Notes: a model not told the origin generated them from the sequence alone. 64,000 nucleotides of DNA from an uncultured Clostridia bacterium (GCA_945863885.1 CAMAZY010000002.1:99367-163366), one strand, 5' to 3'; shown: positions 24,782 to 34,032, counted from the first letter of the stretch. Translations and numbers: made by a program.

Positions 24782-24810
24782 ATACGGGTAATCATTCCGG
24801 TTGCCCGTAT
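24782..24810 (+). terminator. Hairpin between the sugar transporter and GH13 genes
   Basis: ATACGGG / CCCGTAT stem followed by TCTTGTTTTC. It may reduce read-through into the alpha-glucosidase gene. Confidence 0.65.
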
Positions 24811-24854
24811 TCTTGTTTTCAAAGTAATTTTATCAGTTTATAAGGAGATGCATT

Positions 24855-26525
24855 ATGGAGAAACAATGGTACAAAGAAATGAGCGTCTATCAGATCTGGC
24901 CGAGAAGCTTCTGTGACGGCAACGGCGACGGCATCGGTGACCTGAAAGGTGTTATCTCGAAGCTTGACTACATCAAAAGCATCGGCGTGGATGCAATCTG
25001 GTTTTCGCCGCTTTACCCGTCACCGAATGCCGACTACGGCTATGATATTGCCGATTATAAGGACATTTCGCCCGATTACGGCACACTTGACGAGTTTAAG
25101 ACCCTGCTTGACGAAGCGCATAAGCGAGGTTTAAAGGTCATTATGGATCTTGTTGTCAATCACACCTCCGACCAACACAAGTGGTTCCTTGAAAGTAAAA
25201 AAGGCGACGACAATCCGTACCATGACTATTATTTCTGGCGCAAAGGTAAAAAGAACGGCAAGGAGCCGAACAACTGGAAATCGACTTTCCAGGGAAAAGC
25301 ATGGGAATACTGTAAGGAGCTTGACGAATACTATCTGCACGTTTTCGCCAAGGGTCAGCCCGACCTGAACATGGATAACCCGAAAGTGCGTCAGGAAGTC
25401 AAGGATATCATGCGTTTCTGGCTCGACATGGGCGTTGACGGCTTTAGAGAGGACGTTATCACCTTTATCTCGAAAAAGCCGGGGCTTCCGAATGGTTTTC
25501 CGCTTCCGACGGCGACCGGAATCGAGCACTATATGAACGGTCCGCACCTGAAAGAATATCTCAGAGAATTCAAGGACGTACTTGATGAATACGACTGCTT
25601 TACTGTCGGTGAAGCGCCGATGATGACGACAAAGCGCGCTCTTGAATTTATCAAAGAAGGCGACGGTCAGCTTCTCAATACCATGTTCCATTTTGAGCAC
25701 ATGTCCTGCGACAATGTGATTACAAACTGGATCAAGACGAAATTCAAGCCACAAAAGCTGAAAAAAGTCTATGCAAGATGGCAGAACGACCTGTACGGCA
25801 AGGCATGGAACGCACTTTATATCGAAAACCATGACCAGCCGAGAATCATCAGCCGCTACGGCAGTGAAAAATACCGGGTAGAAAGCGGTAAAATGCTTGC
25901 GACGATGTATATTCTTCAAAGCGGTACGCCGTTTATCTATCAGGGTCAGGAAATCGGTATGCTCAATGCCAATATTCCGACGATTGACCGCTACAAGGAT
26001 GTTTCGGCGATCAACACCTATGCGCTGTTCCGGAAATTCGGTTTCAGCGATAAATTCACGATGAAACTATGTATGTATGCGTCAAGAGATAACGCAAGAA
26101 CGCCGATGCAGTGGAGCGCAGAGAAGAACGCCGGCTTTACAACGGCCGATAAAGCGTGGTTTGATGAAATCAACCCGAATTATACCGAAATCAACGTCGA
26201 AGCATCGGAAAAGGACGAAAACTCGATTCTCAACTATTACCGTAAGCTGCTCAGATTCCGCAAGGAGCACGATATTGTCAAGTACGGCGACTTCGAGCTT
26301 CTTTCGACCGACAAGAATATTTTCGCTTATGTCAGAACCTACGAAAACCAAAAGCTTCTTGTCATCAACAGCTTTTCTGAAGCCGAGTTACCGTTCCGGG
26401 CGCCGTTCGACTTTGACATGAAGTCCGCCGAACTGGTGCTGTCGAACTATGATAATTGCCGTGTGATTCATAACGGATTCATCACAAAGCCATATGAAAC
26501 AAGAGCCTATCTTCTGACGAAATAA
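24855..26525 (+). CDS. GH13 alpha-glucosidase (oligo-1,6-glucosidase type)
   Basis: 556 residues, cytoplasmic. The GH13 conserved regions are intact: DLVVNHTSDQHKWF (region I), DGFREDV with nucleophile Asp200, GEAP with acid Glu253, and IENHDQPR with Asp327. Region V is QPDLNMDNP. The residue after the nucleophile is Val, which in characterised oligo-1,6-glucosidases goes with activity on alpha-1,6 links, whereas Thr/Ala goes with maltases. So isomaltose/panose-type substrates are likely, by inference. GFRED instead of the usual GFRMD is a minor variant. It probably acts on sugar brought in by the GPH symporter encoded upstream. Confidence 0.93.
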   Translation: MEKQWYKEMSVYQIWPRSFCDGNGDGIGDLKGVISKLDYIKSIGVDAIWFSPLYPSPNADYGYDIADYKDISPDYGTLDEFKTLLDEAHKRGLKVIMDLVVNHTSDQHKWFLESKKGDDNPYHDYYFWRKGKKNGKEPNNWKSTFQGKAWEYCKELDEYYLHVFAKGQPDLNMDNPKVRQEVKDIMRFWLDMGVDGFREDVITFISKKPGLPNGFPLPTATGIEHYMNGPHLKEYLREFKDVLDEYDCFTVGEAPMMTTKRALEFIKEGDGQLLNTMFHFEHMSCDNVITNWIKTKFKPQKLKKVYARWQNDLYGKAWNALYIENHDQPRIISRYGSEKYRVESGKMLATMYILQSGTPFIYQGQEIGMLNANIPTIDRYKDVSAINTYALFRKFGFSDKFTMKLCMYASRDNARTPMQWSAEKNAGFTTADKAWFDEINPNYTEINVEASEKDENSILNYYRKLLRFRKEHDIVKYGDFELLSTDKNIFAYVRTYENQKLLVINSFSEAELPFRAPFDFDMKSAELVLSNYDNCRVIHNGFITKPYETRAYLLTK

Positions 26526-26528
26526 GAT

Positions 26529-26562
26529 AAGCCGGAACTGCTTTTTTCAGCGGTTCCGGCTT
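26529..26562. terminator. Bidirectional terminator between GH13 and sigK
   Basis: AAGCCGGAAC / GTTCCGGCTT perfect 10-bp stem with a T-run on the plus side and an A-rich opposite side. Confidence 0.88.
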
Positions 26563-26582
26563 TTTTCAGCTTTTGTCAAAGC

Positions 26583-27293
26583 CTATTCCTCATAAGCCTC
26601 ATTACTGTCAGTCTCGAACACCTTTTGAAGCTTTTCAATGACTTTCTTTTCTATCCGTGAAACATATGATCGGGATATTCCGATTTTATCTGCGATTTCC
26701 CGCTGCGTCATCGGCTGTGTTCCGTAAAGACCGTAGCGGCAGACAATGATGTTTTTTTCTCTTTCATCATCGATGCTGTCGATCAGTTTATAGAGCTTTT
26801 TTGTGTTTTTTGAAAGCTCAATGTCTTCGATGATCGTATTGTCTTTGAAAACAATGTCCATCAGCGTAAGGGGATTGCCTTCGCTGTCAATGTCAATCGG
26901 ATCCTCAAAGCTTACGGTGACGGAGTCTTTTTTCTTGGCTCGGAAATACATGAGGATTTCATTTTCAATACATCTTGACGCATAGGTGGCAAGTTTTGTT
27001 CCTTTTTCCGGCTTGAAATTATCGATTCCTTTGATGAGCCCGAGCGTTCCGATGGAAACGAGATCATCCTGCTCGGTGCCTGACGAATAATACTTTTTCA
27101 CGATATGTGCAACAAGACGTAAATTATGTTCGATCAGTTCGCTTCTGGCTGCGGTGTCATTCTCATTTTTGAATTTTTCAATCAGTTCTGCTTCTTTCTT
27201 ATGGGAAAGCGGTTTCGGGAATGAGCCGGGCGAAGAAAGATGCAGAAAGAAAAAAAGGAAGTTGTGAAGTACGTTTTTTATCAATTCAAACAT
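26583..27293 (-). CDS. sigK: Sporulation sigma factor SigK
   Basis: 236 residues. The short hydrophobic pro-sequence (about 1-22) is followed by SFPKPLS, a hallmark of SigK. Regions 2 (RLVAHIVKKYYSSGTEQDDL, GTKLATYASRCIENEILM) and 4 (MTQREIADKIGISRSYVSRIEKK) are intact. SigK is the late mother-cell sigma factor, activated after removal of its pro-sequence by SpoIVFB. The gene is continuous, without the skin-type insertion that splits sigK in some Bacillus and Clostridioides. SigE is a less likely alternative because its N-terminus differs. Confidence 0.9.
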   Translation of the reverse strand: MFELIKNVLHNFLFFFLHLSSPGSFPKPLSHKKEAELIEKFKNENDTAARSELIEHNLRLVAHIVKKYYSSGTEQDDLVSIGTLGLIKGIDNFKPEKGTKLATYASRCIENEILMYFRAKKKDSVTVSFEDPIDIDSEGNPLTLMDIVFKDNTIIEDIELSKNTKKLYKLIDSIDDEREKNIIVCRYGLYGTQPMTQREIADKIGISRSYVSRIEKKVIEKLQKVFETDSNEAYEE

Positions 27294-27372
27294 AGAATGC
27301 CTCCGTTCGTAATGCTTTTTTTGCCGTTTTCGTAAAAATTACTTAAATTTAAGTAAAATCTTTAAAATGTGG

Positions 27373-27401
27373 TTGCATTATTCAATTATATTTATTATAA
27401 T
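27373..27401 (+). promoter_or_regulatory. Promoter of the class A PBP gene
   Basis: TTGCAT, 17-nt spacer, TATAAT, 71 bp upstream of the chosen ATG. Confidence 0.75.
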
Positions 27402-27472
27402 AACCCAATAGTATGGATGAGTTTGTACTATTTTTGCGATGGAACAGTTTCTGCTTCTACAGGAGGTACTTG

Positions 27473-29824
27473 ATGGATAAGAATAAGGCTAACACAGCCG
27501 AAAAGTCGACCAAAAAAGAAAGAAAGAAAAGGAAAAAGAAAAAGCACCCGATATTGTTTACTATTTTTTTGGTATGCTTCTGCGTCTTTACGGTTTGTGT
27601 ACTGACCGGAATCGTTGTCGGGACATCGCTTTTGTCTTATGTTGATTCATTTGTAAACGGTAAGACCGTTATTGACCTTGACAACTATAAGAATTCTCAA
27701 AGTCAGACGTCTATCATGTATGCATACGATGAAAATGATAATGTCGTTGAACAACTGCGACTTCACGGTGAGGAAAACCGTATCTGGCTCGGTTATGACG
27801 AAATGCCGCAGAATCTGCTGTGGGCCTTTGTCTGTCTTGAGGACAAGCGTTTTTATGAACATGACGGTGTTGACTGGATCCGTACCGTCGCCGTTCTTGT
27901 CAAGCCCGAATATGAAGGACAGGGCGGTTCTACCATTACGCAGCAGCTAATCAAGAATCTGACTGACCAAAAGGAAGTCACCTATATCAGAAAATTCAAT
28001 GAAATTCTCAGAGCGCTTAACTTTGAAAAGTATTATTCAAAAAAAGACATACTTGAAGCGTATCTGAATACGGTCTATCTCGGCGCCGGCTGCTATGGCG
28101 TAAAAACGGCAGCTGAAACCTATTTCGGAAAAGAAGCGAAGGATCTGAATCTTGCCGAATGTGCGATGCTTGCCGGTATCACACAGGCACCGTACAGTTA
28201 CAGCCCTTATGTCAGCATGGAAAAGGCCAAAAACCGCCAGAAAACCTGCTTGGGTGCGATGCTTGACGAGGGGAAAATCACGCAAAAACAATATAATAAA
28301 GCCCTGAAAACTAAGATAAACCTTGTGAAACAAACCGCAAAGGACGACGAAAAGAAAGAAGAAGAAAAGGAAATCATGTCCTGGTATGAGGAATATGTTG
28401 TTGACCAGGTCATTGCCGATCTTCAGAGCGAATACGGCTACGAATATAACGAAGCGTGGCGGATGGTGTATTACGGCGGACTGAGTATCTATTCGGCGGT
28501 TGATCTTGAAATTCAGGAGCAGCTCGAAGATATTTATGAAAACCGCTCCGGCTTCCCGTATTCGAGCAAGGATTCAAGAGGTAAGCTTCCCGAATCTGCG
28601 ATGACAATCATGGATTATTCCGGACGGATTGTAGCGCTTGTCGGCGGTACGGGTGAAAAGACCGATAACCGGGCCTATAACCGTGCGACCGATAAACGAG
28701 CGAAACGACAGCCCGGATCATCCATCAAGCCCCTTGCTGTCTATGCGCCGGCGATTGACCTCGGACTTATCACGGCGTCATCTCCGATTCTTGAAAAAGC
28801 GTCGATCATCGACGGTAAGGAATGGCCCCGGAACTTCAACGGAGATCATGGCTCAGGCGGATATATTTCCGTAAAAGAGGCACTTGTCAGATCTCTTAAC
28901 ACAGTTCCTGTCCGCATTCTGAAAGAGATGCTCAGCCTTAAGAATTCGTTTGATTATTGTAATAATAATTTCCATCTGAATTTTTCCGAAAACGACATGA
29001 CGTACAGTTCTCTTGCTGTTGGTGGTTCTTATACCGGTGTTACGACCCTTGAAATGGCTGCGGCCTTTGCCGCTTTCGGAAACGGCGGTAAGTATTATAA
29101 GCCGTACAGCTATTATAAAGTCCTTGACCGAAATGGTGAAGTGCTGCTTGACAGTACGGATAATGAGCCTCAGCAGGCCATCAAGCCGGAAACTGCCAAA
29201 ACGATGCTTTCGATGCTGACAAGTGCTGTTACACAGTCAAATGGTACCGGTTACGGCTCAAAGATCAGCGGCTTCCAGACGTTTGCCAAGACCGGTACAA
29301 CGTCAGATAACTGCGATAAGTGGTACTGCGGCGGAACCCCCTATTATGTAACGGCTGTCTGGTACGGCTACGACTACCGGGCCAATCTTCATACCGGTTC
29401 GTCCAATCCCTCCAAGACCATATTCAAGTATGTTTTCAGCAAGCTTCACGAGGGCCTGCCGGCGAGAACGTTTGATGAAGTGTATGAGGGTATCGATGAT
29501 CCTGACGATGTCGATGTACCAACGGAAGAATACAGTGATACTGAGCCTGATACCAAAACAACAAAGGCACAGGTAAATGACACGACGGAAAACAAAACGA
29601 CGCAGAGTACAACGTCCGCACCCACAACGGCAAAGCCGACGCAAGCGACAACCAAGACCGAAACAACGACGAAAGCTCCGTCAACAACGGCTAAACCGTC
29701 AAGTCAGGCGCCTGCTTCCACCGAGGCACCGACGGACGCCGAAACCAAGGCACCGCCCACGTCGCATGAGACACCCTCGGCTGAGCCTTCGCCGCAAACG
29801 CCCGATCTTGACGACGACGAGTAA
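27473..29824 (+). CDS. Class A penicillin-binding protein (PBP1-type)
   Basis: 783 residues from an ATG 5 nt after AGGAGGT. A Lys-rich cytoplasmic tail and one membrane anchor (about 30-60) come first. The GT51 glycosyltransferase domain has EDKRFYEHDGVD and GGSTITQQLIKNLT. The transpeptidase domain has SxxK in RQPGSSIKPLAVY, an SxN-region SLNTVP, and KTGTT. The last ~110 residues form a Thr/Pro/Ala-rich low-complexity tail, probably extracellular and wall-associated. The enzyme polymerises and cross-links peptidoglycan at the outer membrane face. ruvX follows after 11 bp. Confidence 0.93.
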   Translation: MDKNKANTAEKSTKKERKKRKKKKHPILFTIFLVCFCVFTVCVLTGIVVGTSLLSYVDSFVNGKTVIDLDNYKNSQSQTSIMYAYDENDNVVEQLRLHGEENRIWLGYDEMPQNLLWAFVCLEDKRFYEHDGVDWIRTVAVLVKPEYEGQGGSTITQQLIKNLTDQKEVTYIRKFNEILRALNFEKYYSKKDILEAYLNTVYLGAGCYGVKTAAETYFGKEAKDLNLAECAMLAGITQAPYSYSPYVSMEKAKNRQKTCLGAMLDEGKITQKQYNKALKTKINLVKQTAKDDEKKEEEKEIMSWYEEYVVDQVIADLQSEYGYEYNEAWRMVYYGGLSIYSAVDLEIQEQLEDIYENRSGFPYSSKDSRGKLPESAMTIMDYSGRIVALVGGTGEKTDNRAYNRATDKRAKRQPGSSIKPLAVYAPAIDLGLITASSPILEKASIIDGKEWPRNFNGDHGSGGYISVKEALVRSLNTVPVRILKEMLSLKNSFDYCNNNFHLNFSENDMTYSSLAVGGSYTGVTTLEMAAAFAAFGNGGKYYKPYSYYKVLDRNGEVLLDSTDNEPQQAIKPETAKTMLSMLTSAVTQSNGTGYGSKISGFQTFAKTGTTSDNCDKWYCGGTPYYVTAVWYGYDYRANLHTGSSNPSKTIFKYVFSKLHEGLPARTFDEVYEGIDDPDDVDVPTEEYSDTEPDTKTTKAQVNDTTENKTTQSTTSAPTTAKPTQATTKTETTTKAPSTTAKPSSQAPASTEAPTDAETKAPPTSHETPSAEPSPQTPDLDDDE

Positions 29825-29835
29825 GGACAATCAAT

Positions 29836-30249
29836 ATGATTATTTTGTCTGTTGATTACGGCGACAGCAGAACAGGTGTTGCTGTCTGCGATAAAAGTGA
29901 GATGCTTGCTTCTCCCGTCGGTGTTATTTTCGAAAGCTATGAGCCGAGACTGCTTGATAAGCTTTGTGAAATCATAAAAGAGCAAAAGCCCGAACGGATT
30001 GTAGTCGGTCTGCCCCGCAATATGAACGGAAGCTATGGCGAGCGGGCGGAAAAATGCAAGCAGTTTTCCGAAAAGCTTTGTGAAGCTGCCTGTGTTGAGA
30101 CAGTACTGTGGGACGAAAGACTGACGACGGTGAGCGCTCACAGGGCATTGAACGAAGTGAATGTCAGAGGAAGGAAAAGAAAGAATATCGTTGACGCCGT
30201 AGCCGCCGTGATGATACTCGAGGACTATATGGCGTCAAGAAAAAAATAA
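29836..30249 (+). CDS. ruvX: Holliday junction resolvase-like/pre-16S rRNA nuclease YqgF
   Basis: 137 residues with the RNase H-like fold of YqgF: ILSVDYGDSRTGVAV at the N-terminus holds the first catalytic Asp, IVVGLPRNMNGSYGERAEKC is the family signature, and WDERLTTVSA plus a C-terminal DAVAAVMILEDYM complete the site. YqgF processes the 5' end of 16S rRNA in E. coli and is essential in many bacteria. It follows the PBP gene with 11 bp between them and ends at a strong bidirectional terminator. Confidence 0.93.
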   Translation: MIILSVDYGDSRTGVAVCDKSEMLASPVGVIFESYEPRLLDKLCEIIKEQKPERIVVGLPRNMNGSYGERAEKCKQFSEKLCEAACVETVLWDERLTTVSAHRALNEVNVRGRKRKNIVDAVAAVMILEDYMASRKK

Positions 30250-30254
30250 CAGAT

Positions 30255-30292
30255 ACGCCGGTACAGCGGGCTTTTGGGCTTTGTACCGGCGT
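30255..30292. terminator. Bidirectional terminator after ruvX
   Basis: A perfect 11-bp stem ACGCCGGTACA / TGTACCGGCGT followed by CTTATTTATT. Confidence 0.85.
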
Positions 30293-30293
30293 C

Positions 30294-30668
30294 TTATTTA
30301 TTCTTAGTTGTTTCTTTCTTTTTTCGTTCGAAAAACAGTTGATAGGCTGACAGCGCAATCAGGGCGACAGCAAAAATGTCGGAAAGAAAGCCGGGCTTGA
30401 TCCGGTCTAATATGATATAACCGGCAATTGCGCCGAAGACACCTGAAAGAATCAGCCATAAAAGATTGTCTGTTTGAATCAGTTTTTTATGTTTGTAGAT
30501 GATGATTGACAAAGCCGCACAGGGGAGCGAAAAAAGCAGATTGATCCCTTGCGCTTCTATTTGCGGTATGTTTTCAAAAACCGTCAGGTACAAAATCAGT
30601 ACGGTTCCGGCTCCGAGACCCATTGAACCGATGATTCCCGACAATATCAGAAAAAGGATTCTTTTCAT
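30294..30668 (-). CDS. TSUP (TauE/SafE) transporter, C-terminal half as separate protein
   Basis: 124 residues from the ATG that overlaps the preceding stop as ATGA. Four membrane segments. GIIGSMGLGAGTVLILYL and AQGINLLFSLP match the second repeat of TSUP permeases. Full-length members (~250 residues) export or import sulfite, sulfoacetate or other small anions, and consist of two inverted four-helix halves. Here each half is its own gene, and the coupled start suggests a one-to-one heterodimer. A short Lys-rich tail (ERKKKETTKNK) faces the cytoplasm. Confidence 0.82.
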   Translation of the reverse strand: MKRILFLILSGIIGSMGLGAGTVLILYLTVFENIPQIEAQGINLLFSLPCAALSIIIYKHKKLIQTDNLLWLILSGVFGAIAGYIILDRIKPGFLSDIFAVALIALSAYQLFFERKKKETTKNK

Positions 30669-31021
30669 CGCATTAACAACCTGATTCCTGCCCATAGCAT
30701 GAACACAGCAAAAATCTTTTTGAGCACTTTATTGTTGAGCTTACTCATCAAAGCCGTACCGATCAGAGCACCAACCAATGAATAGGGTAAGTATGTTTTT
30801 GCCTGATTCAGTCCGACATAGCCTCTTTTGAAATAAACAATACTGCTGATGACTGAAAGCGGTAAAATGATACAAAGTGCCGTTGCCTGCGCCTGCTTCT
30901 GACTGAGTCCTGTTTTCAGTAAAAATGTAACGGCTATCAGTCCGCCGCCGGCTCCGAACAACGCATTGATGAAGCCGATGGTTATACCTGCCGCAATTAT
31001 GCTTGTCTTTTTCAAATTCAT
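30665..31021 (-). CDS. TSUP (TauE/SafE) transporter, N-terminal half as separate protein
   Basis: 118 residues from the ATG preceded by AAGGTGA; the longer reading through the upstream terminator was rejected. It contains FINALFGAGGGLIAVTFLL, the first-repeat TSUP signature, then ATALCIILPLSVISSIVYF and a GALIGTALMSKL segment, four membrane helices in all. It ends at the first base of the partner gene (4-nt overlap). The cargo is unknown; family members handle sulfonates, sulfite and organic acids. Confidence 0.82.
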   Translation of the reverse strand: MNLKKTSIIAAGITIGFINALFGAGGGLIAVTFLLKTGLSQKQAQATALCIILPLSVISSIVYFKRGYVGLNQAKTYLPYSLVGALIGTALMSKLNNKVLKKIFAVFMLWAGIRLLMR

Positions 31022-31077
31022 CACCTTAACAAGCCTATTATTTGAATTTGTTTTTCGTTTATTCGTTTCACAGAAAA

Positions 31078-31104
31078 ACGCCTGCTTGATCGGGAAGCAG
31101 GCGT
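31078..31104 (-). terminator. Terminator after the M20 peptidase gene
   Basis: ACGCCTGCTT / AAGCAGGCGT perfect 10-bp stem; on the minus strand it is followed by TTTTT, 24 bp past the stop. Confidence 0.85.
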
Positions 31105-31127
31105 AAATAATTTGATTGTGATTCTGT

Positions 31128-32573
31128 TTACTTTTGCGTTTTGTAGTTTCTGACGAATTCTTTATAAAACACAACCGCCGCCGCAACGGCGTCAAGATCA
31201 ATATTTTCATTTTCGGCGTGAACAGAAGCAAGCTGTTCGGCGGAAAGCCGGATCGGGGCGAAGCGAAGCACGCACGGACAAACATCGGTAAGCGTTCTTG
31301 CGTCGGTGCCGGCGGGAAGTATGAACGGGGAAGCCGGATACTGGGGAAATACCTTGGCGATGCAGTCCTTGGTGTATTCAAACTGCGGCTTTGTCATGTC
31401 CGCCGGCGCATGATATTCGTTGCCGTCCGGTTCTGTAACAGAAATATCATATTTGGCGGCGATTTCCTTGAACTTTTCAAGGTCAAGCTTGAAATCGTTT
31501 TCGTCGACCGGACGGAGAAAGGCCTTGGCGGTGCAGACCTTTTCTTTCGAACTACCCTTGATTTCATTGAAGGTACAGGTTGTGCCGATAAGTCCGCCGG
31601 CTTGCGCATTGAGTGAAGGCATGACTTTCCTGATAACGGGACCGAACAGCCAGAGATTGCAAAACAGCAGCTTCATCATAAAGCCGCAGTAGGGGGCAAG
31701 ATGAGAGAACATGGCAACGACCTGCGGATTGAGCCGTCTTATGAAAATGTCCTTTGACATGATTTCGTCGATGAACATCGACATTCTTTCAACTGGTGTG
31801 TTGCTTGACGCGCTAGTAAGGCTTGCATGCGCATTGGCGGCTTCCGCTTTCAGGTCAAGATAATATCTGCCTTTTTCGTGGACAGCAATCATGGCGCATT
31901 TGTCGCATTTCATACCGCCGAGAGGGGGCTCGATAATGGCTCCGCCCTCGTCGAGGATTACATCAAAGGTAATACCGTTTTCTTTGAAATATTCGTTGGC
32001 TTTCGGAATGCCGTCGCCGCCCAATTCCTCGTTGTGAGAGGAGGCAATATATACGTTGCATTCAGGTGTGAAGCCTTCGGCTAAAAGCTCTTCCACGGCC
32101 GAAAACTCGGCAAAAAGCGGCGTCTTGGTGTCAACCGTACCTCTGCCGTACATTTTGCCGTCCTCGATATGAGCCGAAAATCCGTCAAATTTCCATTCAC
32201 CGCTGACCTCGACAACATCATGATGCGACATCAGCATAATGTTATGGCTGTTGTCTTTTCCCGGAATTTTATAGACCCAGCAGTCATCGGAAAAGGTTAT
32301 CTTTTCTGCTTTTTCGTGAACGAGCGGAAAAAGTTTTTCCATGGCATCCCGAAGCTTTTTAAATTCGGTATCATCGTATTGATCTTTGACCGATACGGTT
32401 TTACACTTAATCATTTCGGAAAGCCGCTCGGCATAGGCGTTGATTTCTTCGTCCGAAAAGGCGAGCGTGGAAGCGGAAAGCTTTCGTGCCTTGGACGTGA
32501 TAATAATCGTTCGGATTACAAGAAAGAGAACGAAAGCGAGAATCACAATAAGAACCCCTGAAAATATCTTCAT
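31128..32573 (-). CDS. M20-family metallopeptidase, carboxypeptidase S-like
   Basis: 481 residues from the ATG after AAGGAGGAAG. An N-terminal membrane anchor (GVLIVILAFVLFLVI) is followed by a zinc peptidase of the M20 CPS1/PM20D1 group. LMSHHDVVEV and YGRGTVDTKTPL hold the first metal ligands and the bridging Asp, SSHNEELGGDG the catalytic Glu pair, and LPAGTDARTLTD lies near the end. The substrates are likely N-acyl amino acids or dipeptides. It follows the GPH transporter gene after 10 bp, so transporter and peptidase are co-transcribed. Confidence 0.9.
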   Translation of the reverse strand: MKIFSGVLIVILAFVLFLVIRTIIITSKARKLSASTLAFSDEEINAYAERLSEMIKCKTVSVKDQYDDTEFKKLRDAMEKLFPLVHEKAEKITFSDDCWVYKIPGKDNSHNIMLMSHHDVVEVSGEWKFDGFSAHIEDGKMYGRGTVDTKTPLFAEFSAVEELLAEGFTPECNVYIASSHNEELGGDGIPKANEYFKENGITFDVILDEGGAIIEPPLGGMKCDKCAMIAVHEKGRYYLDLKAEAANAHASLTSASSNTPVERMSMFIDEIMSKDIFIRRLNPQVVAMFSHLAPYCGFMMKLLFCNLWLFGPVIRKVMPSLNAQAGGLIGTTCTFNEIKGSSKEKVCTAKAFLRPVDENDFKLDLEKFKEIAAKYDISVTEPDGNEYHAPADMTKPQFEYTKDCIAKVFPQYPASPFILPAGTDARTLTDVCPCVLRFAPIRLSAEQLASVHAENENIDLDAVAAAVVFYKEFVRNYKTQK

Positions 32574-32583
32574 GACTTCCTCC

Positions 32584-33978
32584 TTATTCTGCCTTGGCGG
32601 CTTCTTCTGGCTTTTTAGCCGCTCTGATAACCGTAAGAACTTCCTTTTCCTGATAGAAGAAATAGACAATGACGGCGGCAAGCGTAAACAGTCCGCCGAC
32701 GATAGCCGTCAGCAAAAGGCCCTTTTTGCCGACGCTTTCGCCCGTAGCCGCCCCGATAACGACGAGTGACGGTACAATCATAATCGCAAGCGAGGTGCCC
32801 ATTTTGGTAACAAAGCTCTTTGCGGCGGCAAAGGTTCCCTCCTGATTGACGCCGGTCTTGACCGTGTCGTACTGAATAACATCCGCCATCATGGAAGAGG
32901 GGAGAATGTTAAGTACGGCGAACGGAAGAGAAACGAACAGTGCGAACATGATTGCCGTTGCCATTTTGTGATCCTTCGGGAAGAAGTCGACAAAGCAAAT
33001 CAGAAATTCCGCCACCGTAAAGACAACACAGCCGACAAGTATCGGTATTTTCTTACCCTTGTGCTTAGACCACTTGTTGATAAGCGGATAGAGAATCAAG
33101 GAACCGACGATGGAGGTTGCCATGATGATAATGGACTGTTCTTCGGGGATTCCCATAAGCTCGGTAATGTAATACATGATGCAGGCCTGGAAGAAGCTCA
33201 TGCCCGTACCCTCGAAAAGCTGACCCAAGGTGACAATAACAAAATGCTTATTCGAAAAAGCGTGCTTGAGCGACGCCATAAGCGGCACGGTGGGTCTTAC
33301 GGAGTTGACATAATCGTTTTCTTTGATTGTCAATGACGGAATCAGAAGCAATACAACACCGATAACGGTAAAGACAAGGAATGTCAGTCTCCACGCCATA
33401 ATGGGTTCGAGTCCGAACGACTTTTTCATCACGCCGACAAGAGCAGGTGTTGCATAGCCGAGCATACTGCCTACGACGAAGAAAAGGGAGCTGTATGTAT
33501 AAGCGTCGACGAGCTTTCCCTCGTCTGTAATCATTTCGGGCAACAGTGCGTTGTGCGGAATCATGTAGAGGGTATAGAAGATAAAATATGCCCAGATGAA
33601 AACCGCAAGCCAGATATTGTTGAACATATGGTTCCGGCTCGGTGACCAGAAAATCAGAAGTGCACTTAAAGCAAACGGAACCGAAAACCATTTCATCATC
33701 GGGATTCTTCTGCCGTTTTTGTTTTTGCTTTTGTCGCTGATTCCGGCAACAATCGGATCGGAAAAGGCGTCGATAACGTGACCGATTGCTTTGATCAGGC
33801 CGATAACCGTCAGTATGCCGAAGACAACATAGCCCTGTGTAATGAGCACGGGCAGACCCGAGTTTTCGGTCGGCTGGTAAAAATAGATCAGGTAGTTGTT
33901 GAGCATTGTCGTAAACAAGCCCACCGCAAACTGCGGTAAACAGAAGTTAATGATTGTTTTTCTTGATACCTGTTTCAT
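32584..33978 (-). CDS. GPH-family MFS transporter
   Basis: 464 residues from an ATG preceded by CGGAGGA. Around twelve membrane segments. The GPH signature is GHVIDAFSDPIVAGISDKSK with NGRRIPMM (about 60-90), and SSMMADVIQYDTVKTGVNQEG is near 370. The cargo is probably a glycoside or another small organic molecule; the coupled M20 peptidase suggests conjugated amino acids as an alternative. A consensus promoter and a palindromic hairpin lie in its 5' leader. Confidence 0.88.
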   Translation of the reverse strand: MKQVSRKTIINFCLPQFAVGLFTTMLNNYLIYFYQPTENSGLPVLITQGYVVFGILTVIGLIKAIGHVIDAFSDPIVAGISDKSKNKNGRRIPMMKWFSVPFALSALLIFWSPSRNHMFNNIWLAVFIWAYFIFYTLYMIPHNALLPEMITDEGKLVDAYTYSSLFFVVGSMLGYATPALVGVMKKSFGLEPIMAWRLTFLVFTVIGVVLLLIPSLTIKENDYVNSVRPTVPLMASLKHAFSNKHFVIVTLGQLFEGTGMSFFQACIMYYITELMGIPEEQSIIIMATSIVGSLILYPLINKWSKHKGKKIPILVGCVVFTVAEFLICFVDFFPKDHKMATAIMFALFVSLPFAVLNILPSSMMADVIQYDTVKTGVNQEGTFAAAKSFVTKMGTSLAIMIVPSLVVIGAATGESVGKKGLLLTAIVGGLFTLAAVIVYFFYQEKEVLTVIRAAKKPEEAAKAE

Positions 33979-33997
33979 GATTTTCCTCCGTAAAAAA

Positions 33998-34021
33998 TGA
34001 GACGAATTTCGACTCGTCTCA
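33998..34021 (-). promoter_or_regulatory. Palindromic hairpin in the leader of the GPH-M20 operon
   Basis: TGAGACGA / TCGTCTCA perfect 8-bp arms with an 8-nt loop lie just downstream of the promoter; on the minus strand TTTTTT follows and then the ribosome-binding site. It could be an operator for a dimeric repressor or a small attenuator. Confidence 0.6.
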
Positions 34022-34032
34022 ACATTTATTTC

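Noticed and set aside
26583..27293. Possible skin-like disruption of sigK
   Set aside because: The coding sequence is continuous with all sigma regions in frame.
31022..31381. Long N-terminal extension of the first TSUP half
   Set aside because: It crosses a terminator and the M20 gene end, and has no membrane or domain character.
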